A DNA stretch of 64,000 nucleotides from Candidatus Aalborgiella aggregata (GCA_016705065.1 JADIYY010000002.1:602030-666029); one strand, 5' to 3'; positions 16,500 to 26,741 are shown, numbered from the stretch's first letter. Notes: generated by a model from the sequence alone, not told the origin. Numbers and translations: made by a program.

Positions 16500-17587
16500 A
16501 CCGAGTTAAACCCATTGCCATCACCATGGGCGACCCCGCTGGGATTGGTCCTGAAATCATCGTCAAAGCGTTTGCCCAAGCGCCTGCGATCACAGCAGGT
16601 TGTTTTGTAGTGGGTGAAAAAGCCACGCTGCAACGCGCTGCCAAGATGTTGGGCACAGATTTAGCAATTGAGTCCCTTTTTGAGCATCAAATTGGCATTG
16701 AGCCAGCGCATTTATTGCCTGGAATGCTATCAATTTATGAGCAAAATCCAGGGCTTACAAGCACGCATGCTTTGGGTGAAATCAGTGCAGCAGCTGGCAA
16801 AGCAGCAGCTGACGCGGTGATTTGGGCTGCACGCGCGGCACTCAAAGGGCAAATCGCCGCAATGGTGACTGCGCCCTTGCACAAAGAAGCCTTGCATGCC
16901 GCTGGTGTGCCCTTTCCTGGGCATACCGAATTGCTGCAAGCCGAAGCGGCTGCCTTTTTGGGCAAATCCATTCACGATGTGCCGGTGCGCATGATGCTGG
17001 CCAACGAAGAGCTGCGCACAGTGCTGGTCAGCATCCACATGTCTTTACGCGACGCGATTGAGGCTGTGAGCTATGACAATGTGTTACAAACAATTCGCAT
17101 CACCCGTGACTTTTTGCACGCTACTGCGGCTGATTTGCAACACATAAATGATCGCGGCAACCACACAAAACGCATGAATATTGGGGTAGCCGGCTTGAAT
17201 CCACACGCAGGTGAAGGCGGTTTATTCGGAAAAGAAGAAATTGACATCATTTCGCCAGCCATCGCGGCAGCACAAAAAGAAGGCATTGACGTTGTTGGTC
17301 CCTTTGCACCTGACACTATTTTTATGCGTGCGCGGTCAAAGGTGCTGAACCATCAAATTCAACAGGGCGAATTTGATGCCGTGATCGCCATGTACCACGA
17401 CCAAGGCTTGATACCGGTGAAATATTTAGGTGTGGAGAATGGCGTCAATGTCACGCTGGGTTTGCCACTCATTCGCACCAGTCCAGACCACGGTACGGCG
17501 TTTGGCATTGCAGGCAAAGGCTTTGCTGACCCATCCAGTTTGATTGCCGCCATCAAAATGGCAAAAAGCTTGATACCACAGTCATAA
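16496..17587 (+). CDS. pdxA: 4-hydroxythreonine-4-phosphate dehydrogenase
   Basis: PdxA oxidises 4-phosphohydroxy-L-threonine in the DXP-dependent pathway of vitamin B6 synthesis. From ATG 16496 it has 363 residues. ITMGDPAGIGPEI opens the protein. VTAPLHKEALHAAGVPFPGH and MYHDQGLIPVKYLG hold metal and substrate residues, and GLNPHAGEGGLFG is also typical. Longer frames starting at 16370 lie inside the Nif3-like gene. The segment EPAHLLPGMLSIYEQ (16701-16746) looks to be coded by a palindromic element. The gene ends just before a terminator shared with mscL. Confidence 0.95.
   Translation: MNRVKPIAITMGDPAGIGPEIIVKAFAQAPAITAGCFVVGEKATLQRAAKMLGTDLAIESLFEHQIGIEPAHLLPGMLSIYEQNPGLTSTHALGEISAAAGKAAADAVIWAARAALKGQIAAMVTAPLHKEALHAAGVPFPGHTELLQAEAAAFLGKSIHDVPVRMMLANEELRTVLVSIHMSLRDAIEAVSYDNVLQTIRITRDFLHATAADLQHINDRGNHTKRMNIGVAGLNPHAGEGGLFGKEEIDIISPAIAAAQKEGIDVVGPFAPDTIFMRARSKVLNHQIQQGEFDAVIAMYHDQGLIPVKYLGVENGVNVTLGLPLIRTSPDHGTAFGIAGKGFADPSSLIAAIKMAKSLIPQS
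16701..16746 (+). repeat. Palindromic element copy inside pdxA
   Basis: GCCAGCGCATTTATTGCCTG, then GAATGCTATCAATTTATGAG and CAA, matches the family consensus with a few changes. It is translated in a different frame from the copies in serS and the synthetase gene. Confidence 0.6.
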
Positions 17588-17590
17588 AAT

Positions 17591-17621
17591 AACCGCCTGT
17601 AGGCTGCACCACGGCGGTTTT
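17591..17621. terminator. Bidirectional terminator between pdxA and mscL
   Basis: AACCGCC and GGCGGTT form a stem around a short loop, followed by TTT on the pdxA side and preceded by A-rich sequence for mscL. It lies between convergent genes. Confidence 0.65.
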
Positions 17622-17639
17622 CCCGATTAAAGCTACTAA

Positions 17640-18062
17640 TTACTTCTTCAAGCTGTCACGGATTTCACGCAATAAGAGAACTTCATCTGGCGTTGGTGCA
17701 GGTGTAGCTGCTGCTTCTGCCTTTTTCATCTTGTTCATTTGCTTGACCATCAAAAAGATGATGAAAGCCAAAATTGCAAAATTCACGGCGATGGTGATGA
17801 AGTTGCCATAAGCAAACACGGGCACACCAGCCTTTTTCAAATCAGCCAAATTCATGGCCGTACCGGCAGGAACTTTGCCCAATACGGTGAACATGCTGGA
17901 GAAATCGAGGTTACCGAAAATGGCACCGACGATGGGCATGATCAAGTCATTGACCACTGAATCAACAATCTTGCCAAATGCTGCGCCGATGATGACACCT
18001 ACCGCCAAGTCCATCACATTGCCTTTCAGGGCAAACTCTTTAAATTCAGACATCATGCTCAT
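17640..18062 (-). CDS. mscL: Large-conductance mechanosensitive channel MscL
   Basis: MscL is a homopentameric inner-membrane channel that opens under membrane tension to release solutes in osmotic downshock. From ATG 18062 it has 140 residues. The N-terminal amphipathic helix [12 protein letters not shown] leads into TM1 ([20 protein letters not shown]). TM2 ([20 protein letters not shown]) follows, then a charged C-terminal bundle ending [19 protein letters not shown] seven bases upstream supports this start over the longer frame from 18110. It converges on pdxA. Confidence 0.95.
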   Translation of the reverse strand: MSMMSEFKEFALKGNVMDLAVGVIIGAAFGKIVDSVVNDLIMPIVGAIFGNLDFSSMFTVLGKVPAGTAMNLADLKKAGVPVFAYGNFITIAVNFAILAFIIFLMVKQMNKMKKAEAAATPAPTPDEVLLLREIRDSLKK

Positions 18063-18331
18063 GGAGGGTCTCCTTTTAAGATAAACAACAAGGTGGCGAT
18101 TATGCAACACGCTTACTTGACGTCAACATTTTGCTAAATTGCCAAATCCAGAGCGATTTTCGCTGGCATGAACCCATAAAATGGACATCAAATCATGCTT
18201 TCGGGTAAGCCTCGTGTTGGATTTAGCTCCCACTGGTCAGCTACAATGCAGTGTTTACCCTAGCTAAACTCGGCTTGAGCGTGTTTTAAGCCCTATTTTT
18301 GATTCTGAGTGATTTAAACCTGAGGAAACAC

Positions 18332-18961
18332 ATGAGTAGCACATTAACGACCCCATCGATGGGTGGCGACGGCAGCGTCGATAACAGTAAAAGAACATGG
18401 TTAATTGCTTCCAGCTGTGCTGGCGCAGTGGGTGCGGGTTTTGTAGCCGTGCCTTTTGTCAGCAGCTTTTCGCCATCTGAGCGAGCCAAAGCAGCTGGTG
18501 CAGCCGTCGAAGTTGACATATCAACGCTCAAGCCAGGTGAAAAAGTAACCGTTGAATGGCGCGGTAAGCCTGTTTGGATTGTGCGTCGCACACCTGAACA
18601 ATTGGCCGCACTGAAGGGTTTGGCACCCCAATTGGCCGATCCTGATTCAAAACGCAATCCAGATACCTACACACCCACTTATGCGCGCAACGAAGCTCGC
18701 TCTATCAAGCCTGAAGTTTTTGTTGCGGTCGGTATTTGCACACATTTGGGATGCTCTCCATCAGATAAATTCGCCGCTGGACCACAACCCTCTTTGCCTG
18801 ATGACTGGCAAGGTGGCTTCTTCTGCCCCTGCCACGGCTCAACATTTGACATGGCAGGACGTGTCTACAAAAACAAACCAGCACCCGACAATTTAGAAGT
18901 CCCACCGCATATGTATCTGTCGGATAACCGATTGATCATTGGTGAAGACAAGAAAGCGTAA
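18332..18961 (+). CDS. petA: Rieske iron-sulphur subunit of cytochrome bc1
   Basis: This is the 2Fe-2S subunit of complex III, passing electrons from ubiquinol to cytochrome c1. From ATG 18332 it has 209 residues. One membrane anchor with a twin-arginine-like start (KRTWLIASSCAGAVGAG) lies near residues 20-45. The cluster motifs CTHLGC and CPCHGS are present, giving the two Cys and two His ligands. petB follows after 12 bp and petC after that, a complete three-subunit operon. AGGAAA upstream fits a ribosome site. Confidence 0.97.
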   Translation: MSSTLTTPSMGGDGSVDNSKRTWLIASSCAGAVGAGFVAVPFVSSFSPSERAKAAGAAVEVDISTLKPGEKVTVEWRGKPVWIVRRTPEQLAALKGLAPQLADPDSKRNPDTYTPTYARNEARSIKPEVFVAVGICTHLGCSPSDKFAAGPQPSLPDDWQGGFFCPCHGSTFDMAGRVYKNKPAPDNLEVPPHMYLSDNRLIIGEDKKA

Positions 18962-18973
18962 GGAAAGACCATC

Positions 18974-20374
18974 ATGGCAACATTCAAAGAAGTTTCTCCA
19001 AACGCCCCAGCTGGGACAAAATTACTCAACTGGATCGACAACCGTTTCCCATTGACACCGATTTGGGAAGGTGCATGGGGCAAATACTATGCTCCCAAGA
19101 ATTTCAACTGGTGGTATATCTTCGGTGTCTTGGCCACTGTTGTTTTCGTCATTCAAATTGTCACTGGCATCTTCTTGACCATGCATTACAAGCCAGATGC
19201 GGCTACTGCATTTGCATCGGTCGAATACATCATGCGCGAAGTGCCTTGGGGCTGGCTTATTCGTTACATGCACTCGACTGGCGCTTCGATGTTTTTCGTT
19301 GTGGTGTATTTGCACATGTACCGCGGCTTAATTTATGGCAGCTATCGCAAACCCCGTGAACTGACTTGGATGTTTGGCTGTGCTATTTTCTTGGCACTTA
19401 TGGCTGAAGCCTTTATGGGTTATTTGTTGCCATGGGGTCAAATGAGCTACTGGGGTGCTCAAGTTATTGTGAATTTGTTCTCTGCCATTCCCGTTGTCGG
19501 TCCTGATTTGTCGTTGCTGATTCGCGGTGACTATGTGGTGGGCGATGCCACCTTGAACCGCTTCTTTGCTTTCCACGTGATCGCAGTGCCTTTGGTGCTT
19601 TTGGGCTTGATTGCAGCTCATTTGATTGCCCTGCACGAAACCGGCTCCAACAACCCAGACGGCATAGAAGTTAAAAAGAACTTAGGTCCTGATGGTCACC
19701 CTGTTGACAGCATTCCATCACACCCTTACTACAGCGTGCATGATATTTTTGGTGTGAGCTTGTTCCTGATAGTGTTCGCTGCCATTGTGTTCTTTGCGCC
19801 AGAAATGGGCGGCTATTTCTTAGAGTTCAATAACTTTATTCCTGCAGACCCACTAAAAACACCGTTGCACATTGCACCAGCTTGGTATTTTGCTCCCACC
19901 TACTCCATGCTGCGTTCTGTCACTTCTGAAATGATGTATGTTTTAATCGCTTGCGTTTTGGCAGCGGGCGCTTTTGCAGGCTTTAAATCTAAATTGCCTA
20001 AACCCTTCAAACTGGCAGCCATGGGTGTGGCTCTCGCAGTTGCCGCAGCCATGATGGCAATTGATGCCAAGTTCTGGGGGGTGGTGGTAATGGGTGGCGC
20101 TATCGTCATCTTGTTCTTCTTGCCATGGTTGGATAATTGCGAAGTGAAATCAATACGCTATCGGCCTGATTGGCACAAATACATGTACGCCGTTTTTGTC
20201 GTGATGTTTGTCATGCTGGGTTATCTAGGTATGCAGGCGCCTTCCCCTTTGTTCGAACGCTTAGCGCAAATGGGTACTCTGTTTTATTTTGGCTTCTTCT
20301 TGCTCATGCCTTGGTGGAGCAAGATTGGCACGTGCAAGCCTGTGCCTGACCGCGTAACATTTAAAGCACATTAA
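18974..20374 (+). CDS. petB: Cytochrome b of the bc1 complex
   Basis: This 466-residue polytopic membrane protein carries the two b-type haems and both quinone sites of complex III. Haem-ligand helices are visible, for example RYMHSTGASMFFVVVYLHMY and FFAFHVIAVPLVLLGLIAAH. PEWY-type quinol-site sequence appears as the PAWYFAPTYSMLR variant (HIAPAWYFAPTYSMLR). GYLLPWGQMSYWGAQV is also conserved. The length, over 400 residues, and C-terminal extra helices are normal for proteobacterial PetB. Confidence 0.97.
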   Translation: MATFKEVSPNAPAGTKLLNWIDNRFPLTPIWEGAWGKYYAPKNFNWWYIFGVLATVVFVIQIVTGIFLTMHYKPDAATAFASVEYIMREVPWGWLIRYMHSTGASMFFVVVYLHMYRGLIYGSYRKPRELTWMFGCAIFLALMAEAFMGYLLPWGQMSYWGAQVIVNLFSAIPVVGPDLSLLIRGDYVVGDATLNRFFAFHVIAVPLVLLGLIAAHLIALHETGSNNPDGIEVKKNLGPDGHPVDSIPSHPYYSVHDIFGVSLFLIVFAAIVFFAPEMGGYFLEFNNFIPADPLKTPLHIAPAWYFAPTYSMLRSVTSEMMYVLIACVLAAGAFAGFKSKLPKPFKLAAMGVALAVAAAMMAIDAKFWGVVVMGGAIVILFFLPWLDNCEVKSIRYRPDWHKYMYAVFVVMFVMLGYLGMQAPSPLFERLAQMGTLFYFGFFLLMPWWSKIGTCKPVPDRVTFKAH

Positions 20375-20392
20375 GCACAGGAGAAATTAAAC

Positions 20393-21163
20393 ATGAAAAA
20401 AACACTCCTTAATTTGTTCGTGTCAACTTGCATGGCGCTTGGCTTGTCGTCTGGCGCATTAGCCGCTTCCGTTGGCATTGCTTGGGACAAAGCCCCTATC
20501 AATGTTGACGACCATGCCTCATTGCAAAATGGCGCAAAATTGTTTGTTAACTACTGCTTGAATTGCCATTCAGCCGCTTACATGCGCTACAACCGCTTGA
20601 AAGATATTGGTTTAACTGATACGCAAATCAAAGAAAACTTATTATTTACTGGGGAAAAAATCGGTGAACTGATGCAAGCGAGCATCAACCCCAAGCAAGC
20701 CAAAGACTTGTTTGGCGCAGCGCCACCCGATTTGTCTGTGATTGCACGCTCACGTGCAGGGGCTGGCGGCTCTGGTGCAGACTATTTGTACACCTATTTA
20801 CGATCATATTATCGTGACGACACGACTACCACTGGCTGGAACAATCTGGCCTTTCCATCGGTAGCTATGCCGCATGTTTTGTGGGAACTGCAAGGTGAAC
20901 GCAAGCCTATTTTTGAAGAAAAACAAGAACATGGTCATGCAGTTAAAACCTTCACTGGCAAATGGGAACAAGTTACCAAAGGCACGATGACATCAGCAGC
21001 TTTTGATCAATCAGTTGGTGATTTGGTTAACTTTTTGCAGTGGATGGGCGAACCAGGACAAGCCAAGCGTACGAGTTTGGGTTGGTATGTTTTGGCATTT
21101 TTATCAATGCTCGCATTCTTTACTTGGCGCTTAAGCAAGGCGTACTGGAAAGACGTCAAGTAA
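20393..21163 (+). CDS. petC: Cytochrome c1 of the bc1 complex
   Basis: This 256-residue protein has an N-terminal signal peptide (LNLFVSTCMALGLSSGALAA). The haem c motif CLNCH is near residue 57, and a C-terminal membrane anchor (YVLAFLSMLAFFTWRL) is present. It accepts electrons from the Rieske protein and passes them to soluble cytochrome c. YMRYNRLKDIG and AAPPDLSVIARSRAGAGGSG are family-typical. It is the last gene of petABC, followed by a strong terminator. Confidence 0.97.
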   Translation: MKKTLLNLFVSTCMALGLSSGALAASVGIAWDKAPINVDDHASLQNGAKLFVNYCLNCHSAAYMRYNRLKDIGLTDTQIKENLLFTGEKIGELMQASINPKQAKDLFGAAPPDLSVIARSRAGAGGSGADYLYTYLRSYYRDDTTTTGWNNLAFPSVAMPHVLWELQGERKPIFEEKQEHGHAVKTFTGKWEQVTKGTMTSAAFDQSVGDLVNFLQWMGEPGQAKRTSLGWYVLAFLSMLAFFTWRLSKAYWKDVK

Positions 21164-21184
21164 AATAGCCCATTCAAACCTGGA

Positions 21185-21218
21185 GTGGTAGCGCCTCAAG
21201 GTGCTGCCACTTTTTTTG
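21185..21218 (+). terminator. Terminator after petC
   Basis: GTGGTAGC and GCTGCCAC pair around a 10-base loop, followed by seven T. It separates petABC from sspAB. Confidence 0.85.
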
Positions 21219-21237
21219 TTTATAGGAGTCCTTCACC

Positions 21238-21849
21238 ATGATGGTGCTTTATTCGGGAACAACATGTCCCTTCTCTCACCGTAGCCGCTTTGTCCTTTTT
21301 GAAAAAGGAATGGACTTTGAAATTCGCGATGTTGATTTGTACAACAAATCTGAAGACATCTTGCTGATGAACCCATACGGTCAAGTGCCAATTTTGGTAG
21401 AGCGTGATTTAATTTTGTATGAATCAAACATCATCAATGAGTACATTGATGAGCGCTTTCCACATCCACAACTGATGCCAGGCGACCCTGTGGACCGCGC
21501 CCGTGTACGATTATTTTTACTTAATTTTGAAAAAGAATTGTTCGTGCATGTGAGCATTTTGGAAGACCGCGCCAACAAAGGCAATGAGAAAGTGCTCGAA
21601 AAAGCGCGCTCCCATATACGTGATCGATTAACCCAACTGGCACCTGTATTTTTGAAGAACAAATACATGTTAGGCGAAAACTTCTCAATGTTGGATGTTG
21701 CCATTGCGCCTTTACTCTGGCGTTTGGGTCATTATGGTATTGACCTCAGCAAAAATGCAGCGCCGTTACTGAAATATGCGGAACGTATTTTTGCACGCCC
21801 AGCTTATATTGAAGCTTTGACGCCATCTGAAAAGGTGATGCGCAAATAA
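21238..21849 (+). CDS. sspA: Stringent starvation protein A
   Basis: SspA is a GST-fold protein that binds RNA polymerase and alters promoter use in stress. The 203 residues start with a glutaredoxin-like N-domain (MVLYSGTTCPFSHRSRFVLF), followed by the conserved MNPYGQVPILVERDLILYES. The C-terminal GST helical domain ends ..RPAYIEALTPSEKVMRK. It has no GST catalytic use in characterised members. sspB lies 9 bp downstream, the usual pairing. Confidence 0.93.
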   Translation: MMVLYSGTTCPFSHRSRFVLFEKGMDFEIRDVDLYNKSEDILLMNPYGQVPILVERDLILYESNIINEYIDERFPHPQLMPGDPVDRARVRLFLLNFEKELFVHVSILEDRANKGNEKVLEKARSHIRDRLTQLAPVFLKNKYMLGENFSMLDVAIAPLLWRLGHYGIDLSKNAAPLLKYAERIFARPAYIEALTPSEKVMRK

Positions 21850-21858
21850 ACCAATAGC

Positions 21859-22308
21859 ATGGCTATGGATGCTTTGCCTGCTCTAACTTCTACGCGTCCC
21901 TACCTCATCCGTGCCATGCACGAATGGTGTAGCGACAATGGTTTTACGCCCTACATCAGCGTGTTAGTTGACAAGAATACACTTGTTCCAATTGAACACG
22001 TCAAGGACAATGAAATCATTTTGAACATAAGCATTGACGCTACCAGTGGTTTACAGATTGGCAATGAATTCGTCCAGTTCAAAAGTCGCTTCTCAGGCGT
22101 AGTACGCGATTTGATGATTCCTATTAACAACGTCCAAGCCATTTTTGCCAAAGAGAATGGACAGGGCATGTCATTTCCCAAAGTCACCGTCATGGAAGGC
22201 AGCGTTGCTCAAACTGACGACACAAGTAAAGCAAATGCAAGCCCCCCTTCTGCTGGTGCAAATGAAGCGTCTAAACGAACCAGATCGCATTTGACTATTG
22301 TGAAGTAA
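21859..22308 (+). CDS. sspB: ClpXP specificity-enhancing factor SspB
   Basis: SspB tethers ssrA-tagged proteins to ClpXP for degradation. The 149 residues begin with the SspB fold (TRPYLIRAMHEWCSDNGFTP), followed by PYISVLVDKNTLVP and FSGVVRDLMIPINNVQAIFA, all family-typical. The Ala/Ser/Lys-rich tail ends in SHLTIVK, like the C-terminal ClpX-binding motif of the family. It forms an operon with sspA. Confidence 0.93.
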   Translation: MAMDALPALTSTRPYLIRAMHEWCSDNGFTPYISVLVDKNTLVPIEHVKDNEIILNISIDATSGLQIGNEFVQFKSRFSGVVRDLMIPINNVQAIFAKENGQGMSFPKVTVMEGSVAQTDDTSKANASPPSAGANEASKRTRSHLTIVK

Positions 22309-22369
22309 TGCTGTTTTTTCAAACCGGCTTTTATAGCTTCACCATTTTTCAAGTTAAAATACAAAACAC

Positions 22370-22445
22370 GCCGATTTAGCTCAGTTGGTAGAGCACCCGC
22401 CTTGTAAGCGGTAGGTCATCAGTTCGACTCCGATAATCGGCACCA
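22370..22445 (+). tRNA. tRNA-Thr (TGT)
   Basis: A 76-nt cloverleaf: acceptor GCCGATT pairs with AATCGGC, D-arm AGCTCAGTTGGTAGAGC, anticodon loop CTTGTAA (TGT), T-arm with GTTCGACTC, and encoded CCA. Confidence 0.97.
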
Positions 22446-22469
22446 TTTTCAATGTTTGCAATTGCATGT

Positions 22470-22814
22470 TTACCTGTTTTGAGCTAAACGCAATTTCAAA
22501 CGTATTTCCAGTGATGGCACACCTGTAGATGCCAGATGCGCTTGAAAAACTGGGATCAGCTGCCTTACCTTTGACATGGCGGCGCTCCCATCAATCAACA
22601 AGCACCAAGAAGCCCCATCAACAGGGCCAGCAAAAATAACAGAACGTAATTTTGTAGGAATTAAGAACTGTATGGATTGCAACCTTTCATTCGACTCCCT
22701 TGAAGCGCGCATCAGACTCGCCAATGTAGGCGCTTCCTCGGCCGCTTCTTTCAGCGTAAAGGGAGTATTGCGACGGTTCATGCGATTTAAATTCGAGGAC
22801 ACTTTGTTATGCAT
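22470..22814 (-). CDS. DciA-like (DUF721) protein
   Basis: This 114-residue protein resembles the DUF721/DciA group. In many bacteria DciA helps load the replicative helicase DnaB. Supporting stretches are APTLASLMRASRESNERLQS, then FLIPTKLRSVIFAGPVDG and WCLLIDGSAAMSKVRQLIPV. It is shorter than long DciA proteins, as usual in Burkholderiales. The ATG at 22814 nearly abuts the ATG of the divergent M23 gene (22809). An alternative ATG at 22781 would remove the overlap. The function is inferred from family likeness only. Confidence 0.7.
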   Translation of the reverse strand: MHNKVSSNLNRMNRRNTPFTLKEAAEEAPTLASLMRASRESNERLQSIQFLIPTKLRSVIFAGPVDGASWCLLIDGSAAMSKVRQLIPVFQAHLASTGVPSLEIRLKLRLAQNR

Positions 22815-23771
22815 TTGATTATCACCGATGCTTGGTTGGCCAAGAGCAAAGCATTGCATTTGAGTGGCACCAAGTTATTCTTCTTAGGTCTACTGATTTC
22901 GCTGACACTGATGCTCGTCGCTGCAATGCTTTACCACTGGGTTTTCCTAAAAGGAGCACGTGAAGGTTGGCCGATTGTTGGTTCCATGGTCAAATTTGTG
23001 GTCAAAGACGAAACCGAAAATCGCGATCGTTATCTCCGAGAAAATTTAGACGCGATGGCGAAAAAGGTGGGCGAGTTGCAGGCTAAATTGGTGCAACTGG
23101 ATTCGCTAGGTGAAAGGGTTGCCGGTTTAGCAGGTATATCGCCTACCGAACTCAAGCAAACAGCGGACGGACGCGGCGGCGTCTTGATTTCCACTCAGGC
23201 CTTAACAGTTGAACAAATGCAAGCAACGTTGGATGCCTTAGAAGCACACACTGGTCAACGTGTTGACTTACTCACTGTCATTGAGTCACGCTTGTTCGAA
23301 AACAAAATCAAAAAAATGATGATCCCAACTCAAAAACCTGTTTTAGGTGGTGATGTAGGTTCACCATTTGGCTGGCGCAGGGATCCCATGAACGGTGGCA
23401 GTGCATTGCACACAGGTCTTGACTTTCCTGCCAGCCCTGGTACACCCATTCATGCAGCAGCAGGCGGTGTTGTTGTTGTACAAGAATCCCATCCAGCCTA
23501 TGGCAATATGGTTGAAGTTGATCATGGCAATGACTTGATCACGCGCTACGCGCATGCATCAAACGTTTTGGTCAAAAAAGGCGACCTCATCAAGCGGGGT
23601 CAAAAAATTGCTGAGGTAGGAACCACAGGGCGCTCGACGGGTCCGCACTTGCATTTTGAGGTGCTCGTTCAAGGTGTTCCGCAGGACCCACAGAAGTTCT
23701 TGAATGCGGGCGATACAGCGAAAAACGTCGCTTTGGCACAGAATAGCAAATTAGCACCTCAAAAGCGGTGA
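22809..23771 (+). CDS. M23 family peptidase (LytM domain)
   Basis: This 320-residue envelope protein has one N-terminal membrane segment (LFFLGLLISLTLMLVAAMLY). A helical stretch follows (residues about 70-150), then a C-terminal LytM domain. Zinc ligands are visible in HTGLDF and in GPHLHFEV, with GRRDPMNGG-like substrate-loop residues. The active-site His and Asp are present, so it may cut peptidoglycan cross-links; some relatives only activate amidases. It sits just upstream of secA, as in many betaproteobacteria. Confidence 0.9.
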   Translation: MHLIITDAWLAKSKALHLSGTKLFFLGLLISLTLMLVAAMLYHWVFLKGAREGWPIVGSMVKFVVKDETENRDRYLRENLDAMAKKVGELQAKLVQLDSLGERVAGLAGISPTELKQTADGRGGVLISTQALTVEQMQATLDALEAHTGQRVDLLTVIESRLFENKIKKMMIPTQKPVLGGDVGSPFGWRRDPMNGGSALHTGLDFPASPGTPIHAAAGGVVVVQESHPAYGNMVEVDHGNDLITRYAHASNVLVKKGDLIKRGQKIAEVGTTGRSTGPHLHFEVLVQGVPQDPQKFLNAGDTAKNVALAQNSKLAPQKR

Positions 23772-23951
23772 ACGTTAAGAAAGACGGCTGCTTTCATGTG
23801 AATTCAGAAGCACCGATGCAGTTAAAATCACTGCCAGCGACTGGTCTTGTAATTTACTTGGCCAGCCCCAGATAATTTCACACATTTACAACAATTAACT
23901 AGAGTAGTTGATCGCCGCGTCACTGGATGCTCAGCGCTTGACTTTGTATTG

Positions 23952-26702
23952 ATGGCCAGTAACTTCCTCACCAAAATTTTCGGCAGTCGCAATGACCGTC
24001 AACTCAAACAATACAAGAAAACTGTTGCACAAATCAATGCAATGGAAGCAAGTCTTGAGAGTTTGAGCGATGAACAACTTAAAAACAAAACAACTGAGTT
24101 TAAAGACCGCGTTGCCAAGGGTGAATCTTTAGACGCTTTGCTGCCTGAAGCCTTTGCCGTTGTGCGCGAAGGCTCAAAGCGCATCATGAAAATGCGCCAT
24201 TTTGACGTTCAAATGCTCGGTGGCATGTCGCTCCATTATGGAAAGATTTCCGAAATGGGAACCGGTGAGGGAAAAACGCTCACTGCTACTTTACCGGTGT
24301 ATTTGAACGCACTCAGCGGCAAAGGCGTGCATGTTGTGACAGTTAACGATTACCTTGCCAATCGCGATGCCCGTTGGATGGGCAAACTTTACAATTTTTT
24401 GGGGTTAACAGTTGGCATTAACTTACCCAACATGGCGCGCGAAGAAAAGCAAGAAGCCTATCGTGCGGATATCACGTATGGCACTAACAACGAATACGGC
24501 TTTGACTACTTGCGTGACAACATGGTTTATGAGGTCAATGACCGTGTTCAAAGAGGCTTGAATTTCGCAATTGTGGATGAAGTGGATTCAATTCTGATTG
24601 ATGAAGCGCGTACGCCTTTGATCATCAGCGGACAAGCCGAAGATCACACCGAAATGTACTTGGCCATGAACAAAGTGGCGCCCATGTTGAGTAAGCAAGA
24701 AGGTGAATTGGATTTGCGCACGGGTGAAGGCGTCACCAAGCCAGGTGATTTCACGTTAGATGAAAAAACGCAGCAAGTGGTCTTAACCGAAATGGGGCAT
24801 GAGAATGCCGAACGCATTTTATTCAATATGGGTTTAATCCCTGAAGGTGCAACGCTTTACGATCCAGCCAATATTTCACTGGTTCATCACCTTTATGCCG
24901 CATTGCGCGCCAAAAATTTGTACCACAAAGACCAACACTATGTTGTTCAAAGTGGTGAAATTGTGATTGTGGATGAGTTCACGGGACGCTTGATGACAGG
25001 ACGCCGTTGGAGCGATGGTTTGCACCAAGCGGTTGAAGCCAAAGAAGGCGTAGCCATACAGGCTGAGAACCAAACCATGGCCTCCATCACCTTCCAAAAT
25101 TATTTCCGCTTGTACAACAAATTAGCGGGCATGACAGGGACTGCCGATACCGAAGCCTACGAATTCCAAGAGATTTATGGCTTAGAAACTTTGGTCATGC
25201 CGCCCAATCGTCCCAGCCAACGCATTGATCAATTGGACCGTGTTTACAAAACCACCAAAGAAAAATACCAAGCAGCAGTCGCAGAGATACGCGAATGTTA
25301 TCAGCGTGGGCAACCTGTATTGGTTGGTACAACATCGATTGAAAATTCAGAAATCATCGATCAATTGTTGACCCAAGAAAACCTGCCACACCAAGTGCTC
25401 AACGCCAAGCAACATGCGCGTGAAGCAGATATCGTGGCGCAGGCTGGTCGGCCCAAAATGATCACCATTGCCACCAATATGGCAGGCCGTGGAACCGATA
25501 TTGTGTTGGGTGGCAATTTGCAAATGGCAATTGATGCGCTGGATGCAGATGAATCGCTTGATGACGCAAGCAAAGCAGCCAAAGCCGAACAATTGCGGAC
25601 GCAATGGGCGACTGATCACGAATTTGTGAAATCTGTGGGTGGTTTGCGCATTGTTGCCACCGAGCGCCATGAATCACGCCGCATTGACAATCAGCTGCGT
25701 GGCCGCTCAGGTCGTCAGGGCGACAACGGTTCATCTCGCTTTTTCTTGAGCTTGGATGACCCATTGATGCGCATTTTTGCTGGCGACCGCGTCAGAGCCA
25801 TCATGGACAAACTCAAAATGCCAGAAGGCGAAGCCATCGAAGCCGGCATCGTGACACGCAGTATTGAAAGTGCACAGCGCAAAGTAGAGTCACGCAATTT
25901 TGATATTCGCAAACAATTGCTGGAATACGATGACGTTGCCAACGACCAGCGCAAGGTGATTTACCAGCAACGCAATGACATTTTGGACGCCACCGTACTC
26001 AGCGAGCAAATCAAATCACTGCGTGAAGGCTGCTTCACTGATTTGACACGCGCCTATGTGCCTGAAGACTCTGTGGAAGAGCAATGGGATTTGGCAGGTT
26101 TAGAGAAAGCCTTGGCACAAGACTGGCATATATCACTGAACCTGACACAGGATGTGAATGCCGCACAGCAAATTGAAGACTCCGATATTCTAGAAAAAGT
26201 GATCGCAGCGGCGAATGCTGCCTTTGATGCCAAAGTTGAGCAAATTGGTGAAGAGAACTTCACACACTTTGAGCGCATGGTTCTGCTCCAAAGCATCGAT
26301 ACCCATTGGCGCGAACACTTGAGCTCTTTGGACTATCTGCGTCAAGGCATTCATTTGCGCGGTTACGCACAAAAACAGCCTAAGCAAGAATACAAGCGCG
26401 AAGCATTTGAACTGTTTGGGCAATTGTTGGATGCCGTGAAAAACGATGTGACAAAAGTCTTAATGACTGTGAAAGTGCAATCCAGCGAAGAAATTGAGCG
26501 TGCAGCCGAAGACTTGGAAAGCCGTGCCGAAAAAATTGCCAACGTCACTTACACCGCTCCCACAGAAACGGGTGAGGTACAAACAGTGCTGGATGATTCA
26601 ACTGTTCAAGCATCGAATGCTGTTCCACGTGTTGGACGCAACGAGCCGTGCCCTTGTGGCAGTGGCAAAAAATACAAGCACTGTCACGGTAAATTGGCGT
26701 AA
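23952..26702 (+). CDS. secA: Preprotein translocase ATPase SecA
   Basis: SecA drives protein export through SecYEG. The 916 residues from ATG 23952 show the Walker A sequence [14 protein letters not shown] near residue 105. The DEAD-type motif [14 protein letters not shown] and the helicase motif [15 protein letters not shown] follow. The zinc-binding C-terminus is [15 protein letters not shown], the SecB and membrane contact site. Length and order are normal. A TTG directly before the ATG is a less likely start. A terminator follows. Confidence 0.98.
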   Translation: MASNFLTKIFGSRNDRQLKQYKKTVAQINAMEASLESLSDEQLKNKTTEFKDRVAKGESLDALLPEAFAVVREGSKRIMKMRHFDVQMLGGMSLHYGKISEMGTGEGKTLTATLPVYLNALSGKGVHVVTVNDYLANRDARWMGKLYNFLGLTVGINLPNMAREEKQEAYRADITYGTNNEYGFDYLRDNMVYEVNDRVQRGLNFAIVDEVDSILIDEARTPLIISGQAEDHTEMYLAMNKVAPMLSKQEGELDLRTGEGVTKPGDFTLDEKTQQVVLTEMGHENAERILFNMGLIPEGATLYDPANISLVHHLYAALRAKNLYHKDQHYVVQSGEIVIVDEFTGRLMTGRRWSDGLHQAVEAKEGVAIQAENQTMASITFQNYFRLYNKLAGMTGTADTEAYEFQEIYGLETLVMPPNRPSQRIDQLDRVYKTTKEKYQAAVAEIRECYQRGQPVLVGTTSIENSEIIDQLLTQENLPHQVLNAKQHAREADIVAQAGRPKMITIATNMAGRGTDIVLGGNLQMAIDALDADESLDDASKAAKAEQLRTQWATDHEFVKSVGGLRIVATERHESRRIDNQLRGRSGRQGDNGSSRFFLSLDDPLMRIFAGDRVRAIMDKLKMPEGEAIEAGIVTRSIESAQRKVESRNFDIRKQLLEYDDVANDQRKVIYQQRNDILDATVLSEQIKSLREGCFTDLTRAYVPEDSVEEQWDLAGLEKALAQDWHISLNLTQDVNAAQQIEDSDILEKVIAAANAAFDAKVEQIGEENFTHFERMVLLQSIDTHWREHLSSLDYLRQGIHLRGYAQKQPKQEYKREAFELFGQLLDAVKNDVTKVLMTVKVQSSEEIERAAEDLESRAEKIANVTYTAPTETGEVQTVLDDSTVQASNAVPRVGRNEPCPCGSGKKYKHCHGKLA

Positions 26703-26741
26703 CTGCAGCACACTTGTCTGTGCTAGCGATAAAAGACATAG

